Below, piece by piece: positions 55,619 to 64,000 of a stretch of DNA of 64,000 nt. This stretch comes from Pseudomonas sp. TH31 (GTDB lineage Bacteria > Pseudomonadota > Gammaproteobacteria > Pseudomonadales > Pseudomonadaceae): assembly GCF_016650815.1 (NCBI RefSeq), contig NZ_JAEKEZ010000033.1:539883-603882 (forward strand), in the 5' to 3' direction. How positions within the stretch are numbered: position 1 is the stretch's first letter; each line of letters begins with the position of its first letter. A model generated the notes under the pieces. It did not search any database. It was not told where the DNA came from and saw only the letters and a program-made list of their open reading frames with translations. The position numbers were made by a program, and so were the translations under genes.

Positions 55619-57682
55619 ATGAGCGACAGCATGATGATCGAGTCCGACCTGGGGTCGGACGTTCTCGATTTGATCCATGAAAGCATTTTTCTGCGCGACC
55701 TTGATGGCCGCATTCTCTATTGGAACAAGGCCTCGCAAGAGTTATACGGGTGGAGCAGCACAGACATCATTGGACGCGTCGCCCATGAATTGCTCACCTC
55801 CGAACATCCCGACTCGATAGTCTGTCTTGAAGCCCGCGTACGCGAAACCGGGCGCTGGGACGGAGAGTTAAAGCGCACCACTGCAAGCGGTACCCAGGTC
55901 ATCATTGAGGCACGCTGGTCGATTCGTCGGAACTGCCAAGGCATCCCCATCGGCATCGTCGAGACCGGGCGCGACATCACCGCTCGCAAAGCCACCGAGA
56001 GGGTTCTCACGGAAAGCGAGCACCGCTATCGCAACTTGTTCCAGGCCATGGCCGCATCCTTCTGGGAGCTGGACTTCACCCTGGTCGGGGTCATGGTTCG
56101 GGGCTTGTTCGCCAGCGGGGTGCAGGATTTGGGGCAGCATTTCATCTCGCATCCCGAATTGGTGCGCGAGATGATGCTCGCCACCCATGTGCTCGATGTG
56201 AACGAGCAGACCGTGACGCTCTTCGGGCGTGGAAACAAGGATGAGTTGCTCGGCTCAGTCGAGCCGTTCTGGCCCGAGTCAAGCACTCAGGTTTTTGCGC
56301 AAAGTATCGTCGCGGCGGTCTCGCGCAAGCTCAACTACGTGATGGAGACCAAGCTGCGGAACATCGACGGCCGCGAGTTCGACGTGTTGTTTACCGCTTC
56401 CTTCCCGCCGGAAAACATGCAGAAGGGCATCCTCATGGTCGGTGTGATCGACCTTTCTGCACGCAATCAAGCGTTTGCCGCCATGGAGCAGAGCGAGTTT
56501 CGCTACCGTAATCTGTTCGAGGTCATGGCCGTGTCGTTCTGGCAGCTCGACTCCAGCGGCCTCAACCGGATGTTCGCTGAGTTGCGCACTCAGGGCGTCA
56601 GCGATCTGTCCGCTCATATAGACGAGCACCCCGAGTTTATTCGGCAGGCTATGGACGTCTGTGTGGCCATCGACGTGAATGAACGCACGCTGACGATGTA
56701 TGGCGCCACGGAGCGAAGCCAGATGCTTGGCCCGATTACCCGATTTTGGGTCCAAGGGCACTACGAGGCGTTCCGACGCAGCATGGAAGCGGCCTATCGT
56801 GGCGAACCTGGTTATCTGGAGGAGACCAAGACACGTGCCCTGGATGGTCGTGAAATCGACGTGCTGTTCTTCGTCACTGCACCACCACAGATGCGAGCCA
56901 AGGGTATGGTGCTGGTTGGCAATATCGATATCTCGGAACTGGTCGCTTCGCGGGTGGCATTGGAAGGCATGCAATCGAATCTAATTCACGCGGCGCGTAT
57001 TACGATGCTCGGCGAGTTGACTGCCTCGATAGCCCATGAAGTCAACCAACCGCTGGCGGCGATTACCACCAACGGTGAAGCCGGTTTACGCTGGCTCAAC
57101 CGCCCGGAACCGGATGTCGGTGAGGTGCGCGACCTGACCGTACGGATGGTGGCCGATGCGCGCCGCGCTGCCGACATCATCTCCCGCATACGCGGCATGG
57201 CTTGTCACGGCACCTCGGAACGACTGTCCTTGCCGCTGAATAATGTGGTCAAGGAAGCGGTGCAGTTTCTCCGGCACGAACTGCAAGCGCAGAACGTCGA
57301 ACTGTCGTTGATCCTGGCGCAGCATCTGCCACGTATCTGTGTCGACCGCACCTTGCTGCAGCAGGTCATCGTCAATCTTTCAATCAATGCCATGCAGGCT
57401 ATGGAGCAGGCACAAGTCGTAGACCGGCGCATTTGCATTACCACCGCCAGTCTGGATGCCACCACTGTAGAGCTGGTGGTCGAGGACAACGGGCCGGGGA
57501 TCGCCAAGGCTGATCTTGATCGTCTGTTCGACAGTTTTTTCACCACGAAGAAGACCGGCATGGGGATGGGGCTGCCCATCTGCCGCACGGTTATCCAAAG
57601 CCACGGCGGCAGCATCCAGGCCAGCAACAACACGCAGACCCGCGGCGCCCGGTTCACCGTTACGCTGCCCGTGGCAGGTTGA
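55619..57682 (+). CDS. PAS-domain sensor histidine kinase
   Basis: 687 residues from ATG 55619. A canonical PAS domain (DLIHESIFLRDLDGRILYWN, residues ~15-125) is followed by two tandem copies of another sensor module, recognisable as YRNLFQAMAASFWELD and YRNLFEVMAVSFWQLD. Then comes the kinase core: H box ELTASIAHEVNQPLAAITT, N box VNLSINAMQAMEQ, G boxes VEDNGPGIAKADL and GMGMGLPICRT. No membrane segment, so it senses a cytoplasmic signal. The H box is of the FixL/HPK4 type, matching the FixJ-like regulator nearby. Confidence 0.92.
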   Translation: MSDSMMIESDLGSDVLDLIHESIFLRDLDGRILYWNKASQELYGWSSTDIIGRVAHELLTSEHPDSIVCLEARVRETGRWDGELKRTTASGTQVIIEARWSIRRNCQGIPIGIVETGRDITARKATERVLTESEHRYRNLFQAMAASFWELDFTLVGVMVRGLFASGVQDLGQHFISHPELVREMMLATHVLDVNEQTVTLFGRGNKDELLGSVEPFWPESSTQVFAQSIVAAVSRKLNYVMETKLRNIDGREFDVLFTASFPPENMQKGILMVGVIDLSARNQAFAAMEQSEFRYRNLFEVMAVSFWQLDSSGLNRMFAELRTQGVSDLSAHIDEHPEFIRQAMDVCVAIDVNERTLTMYGATERSQMLGPITRFWVQGHYEAFRRSMEAAYRGEPGYLEETKTRALDGREIDVLFFVTAPPQMRAKGMVLVGNIDISELVASRVALEGMQSNLIHAARITMLGELTASIAHEVNQPLAAITTNGEAGLRWLNRPEPDVGEVRDLTVRMVADARRAADIISRIRGMACHGTSERLSLPLNNVVKEAVQFLRHELQAQNVELSLILAQHLPRICVDRTLLQQVIVNLSINAMQAMEQAQVVDRRICITTASLDATTVELVVEDNGPGIAKADLDRLFDSFFTTKKTGMGMGLPICRTVIQSHGGSIQASNNTQTRGARFTVTLPVAG

Positions 57683-57863
57683 CACCCCGTGTTTTATACG
57701 AACGTTTACCCGACCCATTCGCATCGACGATGGTGTGGTGTCATGTATCACGCCATCATCGTCCCGCGTACCGAGCTTGGCCATCGCGGCTTATCACGCA
57801 GGGGTCATCAATAGAGTCTTTGTCATCGCTTGGCAGTGCTGAGCCGCACATCAGAGAACCATT

Positions 57864-58217
57864 ATGAATCGGCAGCCTTTGACCAAACTCGTTTTGATTC
57901 ATGCCCGTCCGGACCGTCTACCAGGGTTGTGGCAATGGTTGAGTGACTCGGTTACGCGTACTCGGGAAATCGATGGTTGCCTGCACTGCCAATTGCACGT
58001 CAGTTGCCGAAGTCCACAGCATTGGATCATTCATGGCGTATGGAGCGGCGAAGATGCACTGCAAGCGGGTCTGACGCAGGAACTGCAACGTGCTTTCGAG
58101 GGCATGCTCGATAGTCATGCGTTGTTGTCGATCATGATCTACGGTGATGACGGCTGTTTACCACCGGTGGATTTGCTCAACGATATCGAGCCCGTATCAG
58201 AGGACCCAATGGGCTGA
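57864..58217 (+). CDS. Antibiotic biosynthesis monooxygenase (ABM) domain protein
   Basis: 117 residues, a single ferredoxin-like ABM fold. RPDRLPGLWQWLSDSVTRTR and EIDGCLHCQLHVSCRSPQHW match the family pattern (helix, then CxxYxLxxxxxxPxxW). Such small cofactor-free proteins oxidise quinol-like compounds or act as stress proteins. It lies 180 bases after the kinase gene and may share its regulation. Confidence 0.75.
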   Translation: MNRQPLTKLVLIHARPDRLPGLWQWLSDSVTRTREIDGCLHCQLHVSCRSPQHWIIHGVWSGEDALQAGLTQELQRAFEGMLDSHALLSIMIYGDDGCLPPVDLLNDIEPVSEDPMG

Positions 58218-58244
58218 CGATAGCACTGGCATCTGTTTGGTCGT

Positions 58245-58649
58245 TCAGTCCAGATCCTGGACTGCCAACGCCATTTCTACGCAATTGAGCAGGATCTGCG
58301 CCTCGAATGGTTTCTGTAGCAGAGACATCGCACCGCTGGCCCGCGCGTGGGCGTGAATATCCTGCTCGGTACGCGCTGTCATCAAAATCACCTTCGCCTT
58401 ATCGTCAGCAGCTATCAGAGTGTGGGTTAGATCGATGCCGCTCATACCGGGCATCTGGATATCGGCAATAACGCAGGCGAAGCGCAAGGTATCACCAGAG
58501 TCGAAAAAAAACTCGGCGCAAGCAAAGTGTTCAATCCTGTAGCCCATCGAACGCAGCAGGCTGGAGGTCGCCAGACGCAAGGATTCGTCGTCGTCGATAA
58601 TGGCTATGAGAGGGGCATGCGTCACTATGAAGGTCCTCAGTGCGAGCAC
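58245..58649 (-). CDS. Single-domain response regulator
   Basis: Up to 134 residues; a GTG at 58625 preceded by GAGG is an equally good start and would remove eight residues. A stand-alone receiver domain: IAIIDDDESLRLATSSLLRS (acidic pocket), CVIADIQMPGMSGIDL (phospho-Asp), ILMTARTEQ and LLQKPFEAQILL (Lys). No output domain. It probably relays or buffers phosphate from the PAS kinase, or acts by protein contact. Confidence 0.88.
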   Translation of the reverse strand: MLALRTFIVTHAPLIAIIDDDESLRLATSSLLRSMGYRIEHFACAEFFFDSGDTLRFACVIADIQMPGMSGIDLTHTLIAADDKAKVILMTARTEQDIHAHARASGAMSLLQKPFEAQILLNCVEMALAVQDLD

Positions 58650-58725
58650 CCCGGTAAAACCGGTGCGTGTCGCGACTCGTGAACAGCATGCCTGAGTACG
58701 TGAGCCGTTTAAATCATACAGAGGT

Positions 58726-59361
58726 TCATGTTGGCAGACTTCCGTCCGGCTGCAGGTGCAGTGCGCTGGCCATCTTCACCAGTTCGGCCAATGAGCGTGC
58801 GTGCATTTTCTGCATGGCATGGCCACGATGGATCTTCACTGTGATCTCGCTCAACCCAAGCGTCGCGGCCGCCTGCTTGTTCATCTTGCCGGCGGTGACC
58901 TGCGCCATCACTTGTCGTTCGCGCGGGCTCAAGCTGGAGAATCGATCGCGCAGTTGTGCGGTATCGCGGTGCTGCTGGCGTTGCAGGCGATCCTTGTCGA
59001 TCGCGGCCGCAACGGCATCCAACATGTCCTGATCACGAAAGGGTTTGGTCAGGAAGTCCACGGCACCGGCTTTCATGCTGCGCACAGACATCGAGATATC
59101 GCCGTAGCCGGTCATGAACACCACAGGGATCGGGATATTCAATTCAAGCAGCTGACTCTGGAAGTCCAGCCCACTCTTGCCCGGCAGGCGCACATCCAGT
59201 ACCAGACAGGCCGGACAATCCGGTCGCTCGGCACTCAGAAAGTCCTGTGTCGCACCATACAACCGGGTGGCGATGCCAACCGAGCGAAACAAACTGTCGA
59301 GCGCACTGCGCAGTGACGCGTCGTCATCGATGATGTGCACCAACGATACCGGCTCCGGCAT
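58726..59361 (-). CDS. FixJ/NarL-family response regulator
   Basis: 211 residues. Receiver: VHIIDDDASLRSALDSLFRS, ACLVLDVRLPGKSGLDFQSQ (phospho-Asp), VVFMTGYGD and FLTKPFRDQDML. LuxR-type helix-turn-helix: LSPRERQVMAQVTAGKMNKQ and LSEITVKIHRGHAMQKM. It is the likely DNA-binding partner of the PAS kinase. Its own upstream gap and the kinase promoter carry similar palindromes, fitting autoregulation. Confidence 0.92.
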   Translation of the reverse strand: MPEPVSLVHIIDDDASLRSALDSLFRSVGIATRLYGATQDFLSAERPDCPACLVLDVRLPGKSGLDFQSQLLELNIPIPVVFMTGYGDISMSVRSMKAGAVDFLTKPFRDQDMLDAVAAAIDKDRLQRQQHRDTAQLRDRFSSLSPRERQVMAQVTAGKMNKQAAATLGLSEITVKIHRGHAMQKMHARSLAELVKMASALHLQPDGSLPT

Positions 59362-59497
59362 TAGGCTCTCCTTGATGGGGTGGTTCAGCTCCAGAGCAGC
59401 TTGCCGTGCTGCGCCTAGATCCAGTCATTCTATCCACTGCTCGGGCATGGAACATAGAAGCATCGGGCTGTGCGCCGGGACATTGGTTCAGCCGACT

Positions 59498-59511
59498 CAT
59501 ACCTAAGTATG
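59498..59511. promoter_or_regulatory. Palindrome, site 2 of 3
   Basis: CATACCTAAGTATG, between the divergent response-regulator gene and the downstream plus-strand cluster. It shares CATACCTA with site 3. Confidence 0.5.
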
Positions 59512-59560
59512 TTTGCCAGCGCGCAGTCCTGCTGCTGCAACGTGCAGTCGCACGTCCTTT

Positions 59561-59580
59561 CATACCTAGATATAGGTATG
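59561..59580. promoter_or_regulatory. Palindrome, site 3 of 3
   Basis: CATACCTAGATATAGGTATG, a perfect 8-4-8 inverted repeat. It can be read as two heptamers (TACCTAG and TACCTAT) in the 7-2-7 layout bound by NarL-type HTH dimers. It lies about 160 bases before the membrane-protein gene. No other gene is present in 59362-59737. Confidence 0.55.
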
Positions 59581-59737
59581 ACGACCCTTCGTAGAATGGT
59601 TCGAGCCGTGATGGATTTTTATAGTCAGTCACACAGGACAAAGCCTTCGCGTGCACCCGTGCCGACGGTACTACCGTGAAGCCGCTTGGGCATACGCAAG
59701 TCCTCACTCGCGATTCAACTGCATGAGGTAAAAGACC

Positions 59738-60256
59738 ATGGCTAACTCAATGTCTGCACTCGGCATCCTCCATACCACACTGAGCATGGTGCCCTTCATC
59801 GCCGGCGCTTACGGCTTTTTCCGTCACGGGCGCATTGATCCTGCCAGTCAGATCGGTCGCTGGTACCAATACAGCATGCTGGCTTCAGTGATTACTGCCT
59901 TCGGTCTGTCCAGTACGGGAGGATTCAACAGCGGTCACGCACTAGGCATCCTTGCGTTGACAGCCATTTTTCTAGGCAGAAATGCTCTCCACCTGCGTCC
60001 TCTGGGCAGAGCCAGGGAGTATTTGCAGGTCAGCAGCATGACGTTCAGCTACTTGGTACTGATGATCCCCGGGCTCAACGAAACCCTCTCGCGCCTGCCG
60101 GTGGGCAACCCTATCGGCCACGGTCCTGACTCGCCTCAGGTCAAGGCTGCTCTGCTAGTTGCTCTGCTGGTCTTTCTGCTCGGCCTGTCCTACCAGTTGC
60201 TGCGTCTGCGCGCACGACTTGCCCTGCTCCAGAGTAGTTATCAGACGCATGGCTGA
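59738..60256 (+). CDS. Hypothetical four-helix membrane protein
   Basis: 172 residues with about four or five hydrophobic segments, for example ALGILHTTLSMVPFIAGAYG, ALGILALTAIFLGRNAL and ALLVALLVFLLGLSYQLLRL. Conserved-looking charged residues and His (HALG, HLRPLGR) may bind a cofactor; the fold recalls DUF2306-type proteins but this is not certain. First gene of the plus-strand group with chloroperoxidase-like hydrolase, catalase and esterase. Confidence 0.7.
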   Translation: MANSMSALGILHTTLSMVPFIAGAYGFFRHGRIDPASQIGRWYQYSMLASVITAFGLSSTGGFNSGHALGILALTAIFLGRNALHLRPLGRAREYLQVSSMTFSYLVLMIPGLNETLSRLPVGNPIGHGPDSPQVKAALLVALLVFLLGLSYQLLRLRARLALLQSSYQTHG

Positions 60257-60372
60257 CCCTCATTCCGATCAAGCCTCCAGGACCTTGCGTTGATTGACGG
60301 GCACCCGCACGGCTTGAGTACACCACGGCATTCACTCGCAACATCTAACTCAAAGCGAAGAGGGGCACAACT

Positions 60373-61197
60373 ATGAGCACTATTACCACCCGCGACGGCA
60401 GCGAAATCTATTACAAGGACTGGGGCCGCGGTCAGCCCATCGTGTTCAGTCACGGCTGGCCTCTGAATGCCGACAGCTGGGAATCACAAATGCTCTTCCT
60501 GGCTGCCAGGGGCTACCGGGTAATCGCCCATGATCGCCGCGGTCATGGGCGTTCCAGCCAGCCTTGGGACGGTAATGAGATGAATACCTACGCTGACGAT
60601 CTGGCCGAGTTGATCGAGACCCTAGACCTTAAGGACGCGGTGCTGTTGGGTTTCTCGACCGGCGGCGGCGAAGTGGCCCGCTATATTGGCCGGCACGGTA
60701 CCAAGCGCGTGGCCAAGCTCGGCCTGATCTCCTCCGTCCCGCCGCTGATGCTCAAGACCAAGGCCAATCCTGGCGGCTTGCCGCGCGAGGTGTTCGATAG
60801 TATCCGCGCCGGGGCCCTGGCCGACCGTTCACAGCTGTACAAGGATATCGCCAGTGGCCCGTTCTACGGCTACAACCGTCCGGGCGTCAAACCCTCGCAA
60901 GGATTGATCGACGCGTTCTGGATGCAGGGCATGATGGCGGGGCACAAGAGCGCCTACGACTGCATCGAGGCGTTCTCGGAAACCGACTTCACCGAAGACC
61001 TGAAAAAGTTCGACGTACCAACCTTGGTCCTGCATGGTGACGATGACCAGATCGTTCCCATTGGAGCGGCCGCACTGGCCTCGGCAAACCTGATCAAGGA
61101 TGCACGACTGCTGGTCTATCGCGGCGCCCCGCATGGTCTCACTGATACCCACAAAGACCAGCTCAACGCTGACTTGCTGGCTTTTATCGAAAGCTGA
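60373..61197 (+). CDS. Alpha/beta hydrolase, non-haem chloroperoxidase type
   Basis: 274 residues. YKDWGRGQPIVFSHGWPLNA gives the oxyanion loop; VLLGFSTGGGEVARYIGRHG the nucleophile Ser in GxSxG; LVLHGDDDQIVPIGAAALAS the Asp; and YRGAPHGLTDTHKDQLNADL the His. This is the cofactor-free haloperoxidase/perhydrolase branch, which forms peracids from carboxylic acids and hydrogen peroxide in vitro. Placement before a catalase gene suggests a link with peroxide metabolism. An esterase role is equally possible. Confidence 0.9.
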   Translation: MSTITTRDGSEIYYKDWGRGQPIVFSHGWPLNADSWESQMLFLAARGYRVIAHDRRGHGRSSQPWDGNEMNTYADDLAELIETLDLKDAVLLGFSTGGGEVARYIGRHGTKRVAKLGLISSVPPLMLKTKANPGGLPREVFDSIRAGALADRSQLYKDIASGPFYGYNRPGVKPSQGLIDAFWMQGMMAGHKSAYDCIEAFSETDFTEDLKKFDVPTLVLHGDDDQIVPIGAAALASANLIKDARLLVYRGAPHGLTDTHKDQLNADLLAFIES

Positions 61198-61271
61198 ATT
61201 ACGCATGTGCCGCCTGCCGGCAATGGTGTGCGGCGTTGTGCGTCCGTGATACGGCTCAGGAGCAAGCAAGA

Positions 61272-62705
61272 ATGAAAAAACTCACCACCGCCTTCGGCTC
61301 CCCGGTCGTCGACAACCAGAACATCCAGACGGCCGGCCCACGCGGTCCGGCACTACTGCAGGACATCTGGTTCCTTGAGAAACTCGCCCACTTCGATCGG
61401 GAAGTGATCCCCGAGCGGCGTATGCATGCAAAGGGCTCCGGTGCCTATGGGCACTTCACTGTGACTCATGACATTACCCCCTACACCCGGGCCAGGATTT
61501 TCTCGAGTATTGGCAAGCAGACTGAACTATTCGTGCGTTTCTCTACTGTGGCCGGTGAACGCGGCGCGGCGGATGCCGAGCGCGACATCCGCGGTTTCGC
61601 CCTCAAATTCTACACCGAGGAGGGTAACTGGGATCTGGTCGGAAATAACACGCCGGTGTTCTTTATCCGCGACCCGTTGAAGTTTCCCGATCTTAATCAC
61701 GCGGTCAAACGCGACCCGCGCACCGGCATGCGTAGCGCGCAGAACAACTGGGACTACTGGACCCTGCTGCCCGAGGCGCTGCACCAGATCACCATCGTTA
61801 TGAGCGACCGTGGCATCCCGCGTAGTTATCGGCATATGCACGGTTTTGGCAGCCATACGTTCAGCTTGATCAACGTCGACAACCAACGCTTCTGGGTGAA
61901 ATTCACTTGGAAAACCCAGCAGGGCATCGAGAACCTGAGCGATGCCGACGCGGCGCAACTGGCTGGCGGCGACCGCGAGAGCCACCAGCGCGACTTGTTC
62001 ACCAGCATCGAAAGCGGCGACTTTCCGCGCTGGACCCTTTATGTGCAGGTGATGCCGGAGCATGAGGCGGGAGTTTACTCCATCAACCCGTTCGACCTGA
62101 CCAAGGTCTGGCCGCGCCAGGATTACCCGTTGTTTGAAGTCGGTATATTGGAACTCAATCGAAACCCGGACAACGTCTTCGCCGAGGTCGAGCAGGCCGC
62201 CTTCAATCCGGGCAACGTGGTGCCAGGCATCGGCTTCTCACCGGACAAAATGCTCCAGGGACGACTGTTTTCTTACGGCGACGCGCAGCGCTACCGCCTC
62301 GGCGTGAATCACTCGCTGATCCCGGTCAACGCCCCGCGCTGCCCGGTACACAGCTACCACCGTGATGGCCAGATGCGTGTCGACGACAACCGGGGGGGGC
62401 TACTCGGCTACGCGCCCAACAGCGCTGGGGAATGGGCCGAGCAGCCGGACTTCGCCGAACCGCCACTGAGCCTGGAAGGTGCCGCCGGTCACTGGAATCA
62501 CCGCGTCGATGACGACTATTTTTCGCAGCCCCGTGCGTTGTTTCGTCTGATGTCGGCTGCCCAGCAACAGATGCTGTTCGACAATACCGCACGAGCCATC
62601 AACGGTGCTTCTCACGAGGTGATCGAACGGCATATCGGAAATTGTACCCAGGCTGATCCAGTTTATGGCGCAGGCGTCAGGACTGCCATTGAGCGTCTCG
62701 CCTGA
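61272..62705 (+). CDS. katA: Monofunctional haem catalase
   Basis: 477 residues from the ATG at 61272. PERRMHAKGSGAYGHFTVTH has the distal His, and NNTPVFFIRDPLKFPDLNHA the Asn/Phe haem pocket. RLFSYGDAQRYRLGVNHSLI gives the proximal Tyr haem ligand. The length is that of small-subunit catalases. It decomposes hydrogen peroxide in the cytoplasm; no export signal. It follows the hydrolase gene by 74 bases. Confidence 0.93.
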   Translation: MKKLTTAFGSPVVDNQNIQTAGPRGPALLQDIWFLEKLAHFDREVIPERRMHAKGSGAYGHFTVTHDITPYTRARIFSSIGKQTELFVRFSTVAGERGAADAERDIRGFALKFYTEEGNWDLVGNNTPVFFIRDPLKFPDLNHAVKRDPRTGMRSAQNNWDYWTLLPEALHQITIVMSDRGIPRSYRHMHGFGSHTFSLINVDNQRFWVKFTWKTQQGIENLSDADAAQLAGGDRESHQRDLFTSIESGDFPRWTLYVQVMPEHEAGVYSINPFDLTKVWPRQDYPLFEVGILELNRNPDNVFAEVEQAAFNPGNVVPGIGFSPDKMLQGRLFSYGDAQRYRLGVNHSLIPVNAPRCPVHSYHRDGQMRVDDNRGGLLGYAPNSAGEWAEQPDFAEPPLSLEGAAGHWNHRVDDDYFSQPRALFRLMSAAQQQMLFDNTARAINGASHEVIERHIGNCTQADPVYGAGVRTAIERLA

Positions 62706-62802
62706 ACCGCCTTTATAACGAGGCGTTCGCCTGCTCGACTTAACAAGTGGGCGACTGAAAAGTACTACACGTCTTGAGTTTTTATTTTGCTGGAGCATTA
62801 CC

Positions 62803-63816
62803 ATGAACTTCAAAAAGACTTTTGCAGTGTTTGTACTCACTGCTTTCGTTAACGTTGCCTTCGCCGGCACGCCGGGTGTTGAACACAATGTCCAGAACTT
62901 CCTTGATGTACTCAACTCAGGTAACGGCAAACCAATGGAGCAGCTTTCTCCTCAAGATGCCCGGGCCGTGTTGGTTGGGGCGCAAGCAGGGGCAAAAGTG
63001 GCTTTGCCGAAAGCTGATGTCAGCGAAAAAACCATCACCATTGTCGGTCAACCACTGAAGTTGACGATCACTCGTCCGGCAGGTGTCAAAGGCGTGCTGC
63101 CCGTATTTATGTTCTTCCACGGCGGCGGCTGGATCCTGGGGGATTACCCGACTCATGAACGTCTAGTGCGTGATCTGGTGACCTACTCCGGCGCGGTGGC
63201 GGTGTTTGTCAATTACACACCCTCACCAGAAGCACATTACCCGGTAGCGATCAATCAGGCCTACGCCGCGACCAAGTGGGTCGCTGAACACGGTAAGGAA
63301 ATCAACGTCGACGGTTCTCGTCTGGCGGTGGCGGGTAACAGCGTTGGCGGCAACATGGCAGCCGTTGTCGCGCTCATGGCCAAGGATAAAGGCACACCGA
63401 AAATCCGCTTCGAAGCGCTGCTGTGGCCGGTGACCGATGCCAACCTGGAAACCGCTTCGTACAACGAATTCGCTACCGGAAAATTCCTGACTAAAAACAT
63501 GATGGCGTGGTTCTGGGACAACTACTTCCCTGATGCAGGCAAGCGCAAGGATGTCTACGCATCGCCGTTACAAGCCACTGTCGAACAGTTGAAGGGCCTG
63601 CCTCCCACCTTGGTTCAGACCGCCGAGTTTGACGTCCTGCGCGATGAAGGTGAAGCCTACGCTCGCAAACTGGACTCTGCCGGGGTCAAGGTGACAGCTG
63701 TGCGTTACAACGGCTTGATCCACGACTACGGTCTGCTGAACGCCCTGAGCACCGTACCTGCTGTGCAATCGGCTATGCAGCAGGCGGGTGAGGAGTTGAG
63801 GCGCCATCTGAAATAA
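62803..63816 (+). CDS. Secreted alpha/beta-hydrolase esterase (HSL family)
   Basis: 337 residues with a signal peptide (MNFKKTFAVFVLTAFVNVAF, cleavage near AFA-GT). The oxyanion motif HGGGW (FMFFHGGGWILGDYPTHERL) marks the hormone-sensitive-lipase family. RLAVAGNSVGGNMAAVVALM holds the nucleophile Ser in GNSVG; the acid is in TAEFDVLRDEGEAYARKL and the His in YNGLIHDYGLLNAL. A periplasmic or secreted esterase; last gene of the group, followed by a terminator. Confidence 0.9.
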   Translation: MNFKKTFAVFVLTAFVNVAFAGTPGVEHNVQNFLDVLNSGNGKPMEQLSPQDARAVLVGAQAGAKVALPKADVSEKTITIVGQPLKLTITRPAGVKGVLPVFMFFHGGGWILGDYPTHERLVRDLVTYSGAVAVFVNYTPSPEAHYPVAINQAYAATKWVAEHGKEINVDGSRLAVAGNSVGGNMAAVVALMAKDKGTPKIRFEALLWPVTDANLETASYNEFATGKFLTKNMMAWFWDNYFPDAGKRKDVYASPLQATVEQLKGLPPTLVQTAEFDVLRDEGEAYARKLDSAGVKVTAVRYNGLIHDYGLLNALSTVPAVQSAMQQAGEELRRHLK

Positions 63817-63833
63817 AGCTCGAAGCAGATTCA

Positions 63834-63871
63834 AGCAGCGCAGTTGGGTTCAAATTGCGCTGCTTTACTTT
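63834..63871 (+). terminator. Intrinsic terminator after the esterase gene
   Basis: AGCAGCGCA and TGCGCTGCT form a perfect 9-bp stem, followed by TTACTTT. It starts 18 bases after the stop codon. Confidence 0.75.
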
Positions 63872-63913
63872 CACCAGTAGCCACTCTGCAAACCCATCGA
63901 ACGGAGGGGCACC

Positions 63914-64000
63914 TCATACGGTAGCCTCGCCCTCCTCCTGACGGCTGAGCAGCAGCCGGATTCTATGGACCAGCGCATTCATCGATTGAGCAGTGCTTAG
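63914..64000 (-). CDS. C-terminal end of an unidentified protein (partial)
   Basis: The minus-strand frame is open from the window edge and ends at TGA 63916-63914 with MNALVHRIRLLLSRQEEGEA as its main part. A helical charged tail such as this is common at the end of regulators and kinases, but 28 codons are too few to name it. Confidence 0.35.
   Translation of the reverse strand, partial: LSTAQSMNALVHRIRLLLSRQEEGEATV

Noticed and set aside
1..64000. CRISPR array, retron or prophage structural genes
   Set aside because: No regularly spaced direct repeats, reverse transcriptase or phage capsid/tail genes were found by eye.

Overview
The window is almost certainly from a Pseudomonas chromosome, most likely the P. 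fluorescens / P. putida side of the genus. The gene content, the high GC and a near-complete psl exopolysaccharide operon all fit this. No rRNA gene, CRISPR array or intact tRNA was seen.

Layout. (1) 1-11961, minus strand: pslA to pslJ in canonical order, with pslJ cut by the window edge, for synthesis and export of the Psl biofilm polysaccharide. A sigma70-like promoter overlapped by a FleQ-box-like palindrome lies upstream of pslA. (2) 12387-18317, minus: an RND efflux operon (outer membrane factor, adaptor, pump). (3) 18.4-23.6 kb: small regulatory and metabolic units: an amino-acid-type binding protein, a 2-oxoglutarate/Fe oxygenase and a LysR regulator; then a MarR regulator facing a short-chain dehydrogenase; with GST and cysA gene relics between them. 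(4) 23.6-32 kb: a three-subunit molybdenum hydroxylase (Mo subunit, 2Fe-2S subunit, tri-haem cytochrome c) facing a LysR gene, then a DsbA-like oxidoreductase, an Old Yellow Enzyme and a DhpH-like FAD monooxygenase. This looks like aromatic or N-heterocycle oxidation. (5) 33.2-41.2 kb, minus: a dedicated ExbB-ExbD-TonB motor, a 55-residue exported peptide missed by length cut-offs, a secreted purine-nucleoside/MTA phosphorylase and a TonB-dependent receptor in one operon, with an NCS2 purine permease upstream. Together they suggest a complete route in which nucleosides cross the outer membrane, are cleaved in the periplasm, and the base is imported.

(6) 42176-50585: a mobile island carrying the gamma-mobile-trio genes gmtY, gmtZ and gmtX. 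It is bounded by a perfect 16-bp terminal inverted repeat, with matching subterminal motifs at the same distance from each end. The cargo is degraded and an IS66-family element lies inside it. (7) 50.8-54.5 kb: a decayed zone with a possible HEPN-like gene, an AbrB-like small protein, a dead tyrosine recombinase next to the 3' half of a tRNA-Pro(GGG), and an ogt relic. (8) 54.6-64 kb: a cysteine hydrolase, a PAS histidine kinase, two response regulators, and an oxidant/organic-substrate set (ABM monooxygenase, membrane protein, chloroperoxidase-type hydrolase, catalase, secreted esterase). Three similar palindromes in this region fit a NarL/FixJ-type regulator.

Caution: at least six otherwise intact genes in the first 32 kb are each broken by loss of one base in a homopolymer. 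In every case restoring one base gives the full family length, so sequencing or assembly error must be excluded before calling them pseudogenes.
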